The position numbers and the translations under genes were made by a program. This document shows, one piece after another, positions 58,218-64,000 of a stretch of DNA of 64,000 nucleotides (positions are counted from its first letter, which is position 1; each line of letters begins with the position of its first letter). A model generated the notes under the pieces. That model made no database searches and was not told the origin of the DNA. It worked only from the letters and a program-made list of their open reading frames with translations. This DNA is from Rhipidocladum racemiflorum (taxonomy: Eukaryota; Streptophyta; Magnoliopsida; Poales; Poaceae). Location: contig CM070580.1 of NCBI GenBank assembly GCA_036346355.1, positions 25,773,374 through 25,837,373 of the forward strand, read 5' to 3'.

Positions 58218-61200
58218 CTACTTCGTACCAGCGTGTCTACCGGTTGATGAAAGCCTTCTGCTATCGCTACCACTTAAAGGTTGCCTTCCTGATCTGTTTG
58301 ATCCGTTTGAGGCTTTTCTCGATACCAATGGTATTTGGGAATGACTTGGTGTCCTGATTTGTAAATACATGCAACAAAAGAATTAGTCTTTCAGGTGGAA
58401 AATTTGATGAATCTTATGAAAATAGCATGCTGCATTGTAATTTGTTCCTTCATTTCCTTTCTTTTTCAAAATAAAGCTAAATTACAAGAATAGAAGATGG
58501 TTAGATAAAATGATATGTACTAGTACATATATTCTCCATACTAATTAAATGTCAGAAGTCTGAAAACTCTATTATTAACCTTGGCAAACAACATTATTAA
58601 AGTTTGTTGTGATCCACCTTCATGAATAAAATGTTCCTCCTCTTGAATTTGAAAGAAGCATAACCCATACTATATATTTCAGAATAAAGATATAGTGCTA
58701 TCCATGCAATGCTGAAGTCATAATTCATAATACATTGTAAAGTTTGAAGAAATATCTCAATAGTACTTGAAATAAGCTGAATTTTACTATGGTGACTGGC
58801 TATATGTGTTTTGTTGTCCATGCTGCTAATCAAAGTTAATACACAATGTTGTTTGCTGCAATGGAGAAGATAATAATGTCAAAAATGGTTACCTTGTATC
58901 TGAGCTCTCTCGTATCTTCATTTGCGGTTTCTTGATCTTTGACCCACCCTCAATAATTGAATTATTCATGCTTTGGACATTGAATTGCCATAATGCATCT
59001 GATTCTGAGGAATCGCTTGTTGCAATGTCAATGTCATCGGAATCATCTGTATTTGTAGAATAAAATCGAGGTCTTTGCTGCTCAAAATCATGGCCATCCT
59101 TTTTTCTTGTGTTATTTATCTGGTGTTGCTTATCTCTCATACCCGAATGATATCTTTGGTAAAAGAAGTCAGGTAAGGCTGTGCTGTCTCCTTCCCAATC
59201 ACCCAACGAGTGATTATTGTTCACCACAACCTTATCTATCCAGTCCCCACCAACTGTTTCCCTTTCTTCTCCCATCTGAAAATTCACCCTTAAATTGCTA
59301 TCTGGCCACGAAGGAGAATCATTTGATGCTAATAAATCCTGGAGATCAAAGCTTGGTTTCTTTTGTCTCAATGTAGGATTGGTTCTAACCTGTATAAAAA
59401 TCAAATCAAACCTGATCGTATATAAATATTGAAGAATAGGATGGCAACTGAAATGACGACGAGTTTACAATCAATTCACTAAGTTTACTCGTGTACAACC
59501 ATGGTTATCACGACATCGTTTAGGCGTCTAGTCGCCGAGCATTGACCGCTATAGGGGCTCGGCTCGCCTTGCAGAGTTCCACAATAGCAGAGTTGGGGCG
59601 AGTTGACGGGAGGAGGTGTGATGCACTCACTCGTCCTCAAACATGAGGTGGCGCTGGACGGCATCCATCCCCGCGTCGACGTCAGCAGTGCCGGCCTTCC
59701 CCGTCACAACGGCGGCAAAGGAGGAGCGCCCGCGGAAGGCGAGCGCCGCCGACCAGGGGAACCCCCCGGAGGAGGAGACCGCGAAGCGAGATGATGCGCC
59801 CCCGAGGCCTGGGGGATTTGATGATTTGCCCCGAAGTTGATCGGCCTTTGATTATTTGCCGATGATAGGAGCATGGGGGAGCGTGCCGCGGACGCTGCCA
59901 TGGGAGGAGAAGAAGCTTGGATCGATGCGCGGCTCCGCAGCTAGACTTGGGGGCTAATTGTTAGGTGCTTTACCGCTAGTGAGTGCGATCGGTACATTGG
60001 TGTGGCGTGGCCGTGTGGGGATTGGGTCCTCAGAACCGACCGAAGCCCCCCGATACGAGTCTTCGAACTTACCTTGCCAAACACCTGATTGGTGTGGGTT
60101 GGCTTTTCTTGATCTCACGAGTGTTTAGTCGCCTAATGTCTAGGCGTCCCGGAGGTGACTCGCCTCGTCTTGTCGGGTGTCGTGACAATCATGTACCAAA
60201 CAATATGGATCATAAAGGTACCTGTAATATCTAATGCAGAAGTTCAAAACATTATTACCTCTATGTTTCCGACATCCTCCATTGGTTGTCTGAAGTTAGT
60301 TTGGCTTGACAGCAAATCACAACTACCCTGTCGCCTATTTGAAAAACCAGGCGAAGGCATCTTCATGTTGAATGCCTCAGAGTCATGAGTCATGTTTTGC
60401 ACCGATCCTGAATCTTTCATTGCCAATGCTGTTTTGAGTCGAGAAATCTGAATAGGAATAGAGGCTGTAAATATCATGAAAACAAAGGGCCGTAAGAAAA
60501 GATCAGAGTAGCATGGTAGCGGAAACAAACCTGCTCCTTAAGCTCTCTAATGTCTCCAGATTCTTTATTAAGTCGAGCCGCACCAAGTTCAACAGTGGAA
60601 ACACGCTCGGCAAACTTCAAGGTGCTTATGGTTTCACCTATAGCATCACTCTCTGGGCTTATATGAACAAACATCAAGGTTTTGGCCTGACCTCCTGTTG
60701 ATACATTGATATAGTTCAATTAGAAACAATGCAAACTATACTCAATGGTCAGTACCTATGTACTAAGAAATTGCAAGAAAGTCTTCTTACCAAGAGAGTC
60801 CTGGAGGAGTTGAGTTAGTTTACTGTTCCTGTAAGGTACATGCGCATTCTTTTGGGCAAGTGAAGCAATTACATCCCCTAAAGCTGACAATGATTTGTTT
60901 ATATGCTGTGCTTCTTTTAACCTTTCTCCGGTGACCTCTGACTTATCAACCCGTTCACTGCCTGCAAGATCAACTAAATGCATGCAGCCACGAAGAATTG
61001 TCCCTGATGTCAAATCTTTTCCTTGAACATGAACAGTTAAACAACTGCAAGATTACAAGAGTATTGCATTATATTCCATTATTATGTTAAAATATTTTGA
61101 AGTGAATTAATTGCACAGAAAAGGTTGTGAAGTTACCTGTGGGAACGACTACTCCGGTCGTTTAGTGCAGTGGCACCCACAACACGGTTCTTCTGCCCAA

Positions 61201-63920
61201 TATTCATCAGTTCCATTACATCGATCGTTGACACCACACGAACAACGCTTGCATCCGGCACATTAAGTCCATTTTGAGAATTATTCCGAATCTCCAATGT
61301 AAATATTTGTTAAGGAAAATCATTTGACGTGACAGTATAAGAATTTCCGTGTGAAAGTAATTTATAATTAAGAGAAACTGGCACAATTTGACAGAAGTAT
61401 GACTTCAGCAAGGATATCTTTTGTTCAGACCATCATTAACAAGGAGATCCCTGACTTGTTCATTGTAAATCTCGATCATTTGCACTGCAATATCATAAAT
61501 GAAGGTTCCTTTCCTTTGTTCAGCAAGCTTAAATAGGTCACTGAGTGCCCGATAGTTTACACCTTGGGTTTGCTCAGTCATGTTCTTGGGCCCACTCTAC
61601 ATAAAACCAGCAGTGATGTTAAGATGTAAAAAAGGCCTCTGTCGTAGTATTTCTTTAGGGCTATCTTAATTGATATTATCCACACATATTGGGCAAATTA
61701 TTGGCATTGTCCTCACCATTGTGTATGTCTTGCCTGATCCAGTTTGGCCATACGCAAAGATACAAACATTGTACCCATCAAGAACCGAGCGAATAAGAGG
61801 CTGGGTATCTACGAACACCTCATCTGCACAACAAAAAACTATGTCAATCTTCTTCTGTATAAGATATAGAAAAAATTTGAGGAATAGGGACAGGGTAGAA
61901 AACCTTGTGTTGCAGATGGACCAAAAACCTTATTGAAGCTAAAATTTTTTCGGCCTTCCTTTCCAGACTTTGAAGGAGTGGCTATGGATATATTGCCCTC
62001 ATCAATGCAACCCACAGTGGAAGAACTTACTTGTCCAGGTAAAAAGGGCCGTACCCTACAATATACCCTGATACTCCCTACAGACAAGAAACATAAAAAA
62101 AATAAAGCTAATCATTTTATTATTCTTTTGAGTGTACCAAATCTTTCTTTAGTTGAGTCAAAAACTGACTGTATATATTGATTGTAACAAGGAATCGAGC
62201 ATACCTTTAAGATCTTGCACCTGATTGTATAGCTTTCTATTTTCTTCAAGAACTTTGTGATAACCTGAGGCAGCATGTGCAAGGCTAAACAGATGCCTTC
62301 CTGAAATAAAATTTGAAAATGTGTAATTTGCTTAGCAATTTTGTATTAAAGTAGTTTAATGAAGCACCAAAAGCACAATTATATTACCTAATACGTTGAG
62401 GTCCTCAGAGTACTTCATTTGTATAAACTCCATACCCGCTTTTGAAGTTTGGAGATCAGCCTTAAGTTCCTGGAGACAAGAACCATGAACAGCAATGTAA
62501 CCACTATCAAGAAATTAAGGAAGAAAATGAACACTAAAGTACTACCTCAACATGCTTTGACTGTTGTTGGAGAATTGAATGTTGCTTCAGTGTCACTTCT
62601 CCTGTTGTTTCTTTTTTTGTTTGCTTATGTTTCGAGTAAATCTCTGTTGTATCCATCTACAGACGATAATAGAAAAGAAAATGTTGGACGAAAGCTAAAA
62701 ATGCTAGCATATTACCTAACTATCTTTGTGAACAGAAGTTGCTCGATGAGTAAAATAAGAAACAACATTGAAGCATAAATAGGAGCAATTTATAGCTTGC
62801 CTTTCTCTCACTAGAATTAGAAGTGGCTTCAACCAGAACCTTTGATTTTGAGAAGGATTTGGTGCTATCTGTACCATTTTTTAGAGCCGCTTTCATCTGT
62901 CCCAATGAATTAAATTTTGAATATTATATATTACCAATTGTAAGCTCTACATATTGCCAAATGTCAGTATGTAGAACGACTCCAAAAACAGCAGATTGGA
63001 AATGAACAAATGATACCAATTCATTTTGGCTACTCAAGCGAGTCTCGAATTCCTCAACGAGTTTGCTCAGCATGGACTCTAAGAGCTGCAAACAAATGGC
63101 AGCATAGAAACTTCATGGGACCGGTAATGTCATGAAAAAGGGAATCCAATTGGCATATATTCCATTGAACTGGCAAACAGCTCACAAAAAAATGGCGAAG
63201 CAGATTGGCCTACCTGCGGAACTTCATCAGGTCTCTTGTCGGACAAAACTGCACTAACCAGCATTTTCAGCGGACGTGACGTCGACTGTTTCAGGACAAA
63301 TAATACATCAAGCATTAACCATTTAATTAACCAGATTGCATCTAGCAAACCAAGACAAGACAAGGTAGCGGAGCACGGACCATGTCACCGCAATCAAGAT
63401 GAGCATCGCCATTGAACCCAGCCTCCTCAAAGGGCACTTCACCCTCGTTCATCGATTGGGACCTCCGGAAAGGCTCGGAGTTCTTCCTCACGAAGGACTT
63501 GCCGGAGGTCGACGGCTTCAAATTCCCCCCGTATTTCCACGGCCCGGTGCCACCGCATTGCTTCCAGTCACTGTACGACTTCAATGCAAGTACGCAGTTC
63601 ACCACCCTAGAGCTCTTCCCTCCCTGAGCCCAGAAAGGCAAAAAGGAGCATCAGGGTCACAGGCTCCACGAGAGAGTATGTTTAAAGCAAAGATGCGGTA
63701 GTGAGCGCTTTGCTGGAGCCGCAAGCAAGGCCGCGTGGGGGCGGGGCGGCACACGGGATGGCGCTCCGACACGAACCTGCTCCAAATCGGAGGCCTCGAA
63801 GCACGGCAGGCCGATCTCCTGTGCCGCCACCAGGAAGTTGCGCACGTTCTCGAAGTACTGGAATGCCGACAGCGCCGCGCCGTCCGGCTGCAGTACGGAG
63901 TCCGTCGTGTTCACGACCAC
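58218..63920 (-). CDS. KCH-type kinesin-14 (CH domain plus internal motor), 5' end missing
   Basis: Seventeen exons are resolvable, in transcription order: 63777-63920, 63381-63623, 63214-63285, 63017-63085, 62801-62896, 62546-62656, 62388-62469, 62205-62300, 61904-62077, 61717-61823, 61418-61596, 61137-61298, 60791-61044, 60531-60694, 60259-60447, 58893-59389, 58218-58353. They give 924 residues without a break. The calponin-homology part reads [20 protein letters not shown] and [13 protein letters not shown]; the start of CH is outside the window. Motor motifs are [16 protein letters not shown] (P-loop), NDRSSRSH (switch I), DLAGSE (switch II) and [11 protein letters not shown]. Short coiled-coil exons precede the motor. 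KCH kinesins are minus-end motors that also bind actin. Two introns are non-canonical: AT-AC (61299-61417) and GC-AG (donor at 62800). One intron holds a transposon. Confidence 0.92.
59500..60193. mobile_element. Terminal-inverted-repeat transposon in a kinesin intron
   Basis: Left end CATGGTTATCACGACA; the right end read inward is CATGATTGTCACGACA. Subterminal TAGGCGTCTAGTCGCC and GCGACTAAAC-type blocks recur in inverted order. The interior (59640-59900) is GC-rich, unlike the intron around it, and may be captured sequence. The target duplication is unclear (GTACAACC against GTACCAAA), so the superfamily (Mutator or hAT) is open. Confidence 0.55.
61299..61417 (-). other. U12-type AT-AC intron in the kinesin motor domain
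   Basis: On the minus strand the intron begins ATATCCTT and ends AC, with TTCCTTAAC 10 bases before its 3' end. These are the minor-spliceosome donor and branch-site consensus sequences. Using these sites restores [14 protein letters not shown] across the junction in phase; no GT-AG pair does so. Confidence 0.85.
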
Positions 63921-64000
63921 CTGCGCCCGCGAAACATCACAGCAACGTGTGGCCACAGCGTCAAGTGTCAACAGCAGCGGCGGAAGCGGGAGCGAATCAA

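Overview
This is nuclear DNA of a grass (Poaceae). The coding genes are spliced, with GT-AG introns plus some rarer classes, and they match well-known plant families. The intergenic space is filled with grass-type transposons: Tat-lineage Ty3/gypsy elements with an antisense gene, hAT/Ds-like elements, a Stowaway-like MITE, a foldback element embedded in (TA)n like rice Micron, and a small Helitron. I cannot name the species; Oryza or a relative is plausible, but that is inference.

Layout. 1-22.4 kb is a transposon block. It starts with the left end of a minus-strand gypsy element (1-1385), then a MITE next to a (TG)n array, a hAT-like element with a perfect 8-bp target duplication (3583-4620), and a long solo-LTR-like repeat (copy A, 5699-18564) split by an 11.5-kb gypsy element (6462-17946). 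A second solo-LTR-like copy follows (copy B, 18708-21455), and then a chain of insertions into one dinucleotide array (21466-22425). 22.5-40.7 kb is a gene island: a broken PPR-DYW gene, a DPD1-like organellar exonuclease, a tandem CCCH zinc-finger gene, a CBP60 calmodulin-binding transcription factor, and on the minus strand a PP2C phosphatase. 41.0-52.6 kb is a second transposon block, nested four deep: gypsy G3 contains gypsy G4, which contains a Ds-like hAT element, which contains a copia solo LTR. 52.6-58.2 kb is AT-rich intergenic DNA. 58.2-63.9 kb holds most of a minus-strand KCH-type kinesin-14 gene whose 5' end lies beyond the window.

The five expressed-looking genes have unrelated roles (organelle DNA turnover, mRNA binding, defence transcription, phosphatase signalling, microtubule/actin motor), so I infer no shared pathway. 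The most notable observations are a U12-type AT-AC intron in the kinesin motor domain, two GC-AG introns, an apparently spliceable antisense gene inside the 11.5-kb gypsy element with a broken relative in G3, repeated insertion of different elements into dinucleotide arrays, and the four-level nest dated by its target-site duplications. I did not find anything I could defend as a wholly new system; the antisense transposon gene comes closest.
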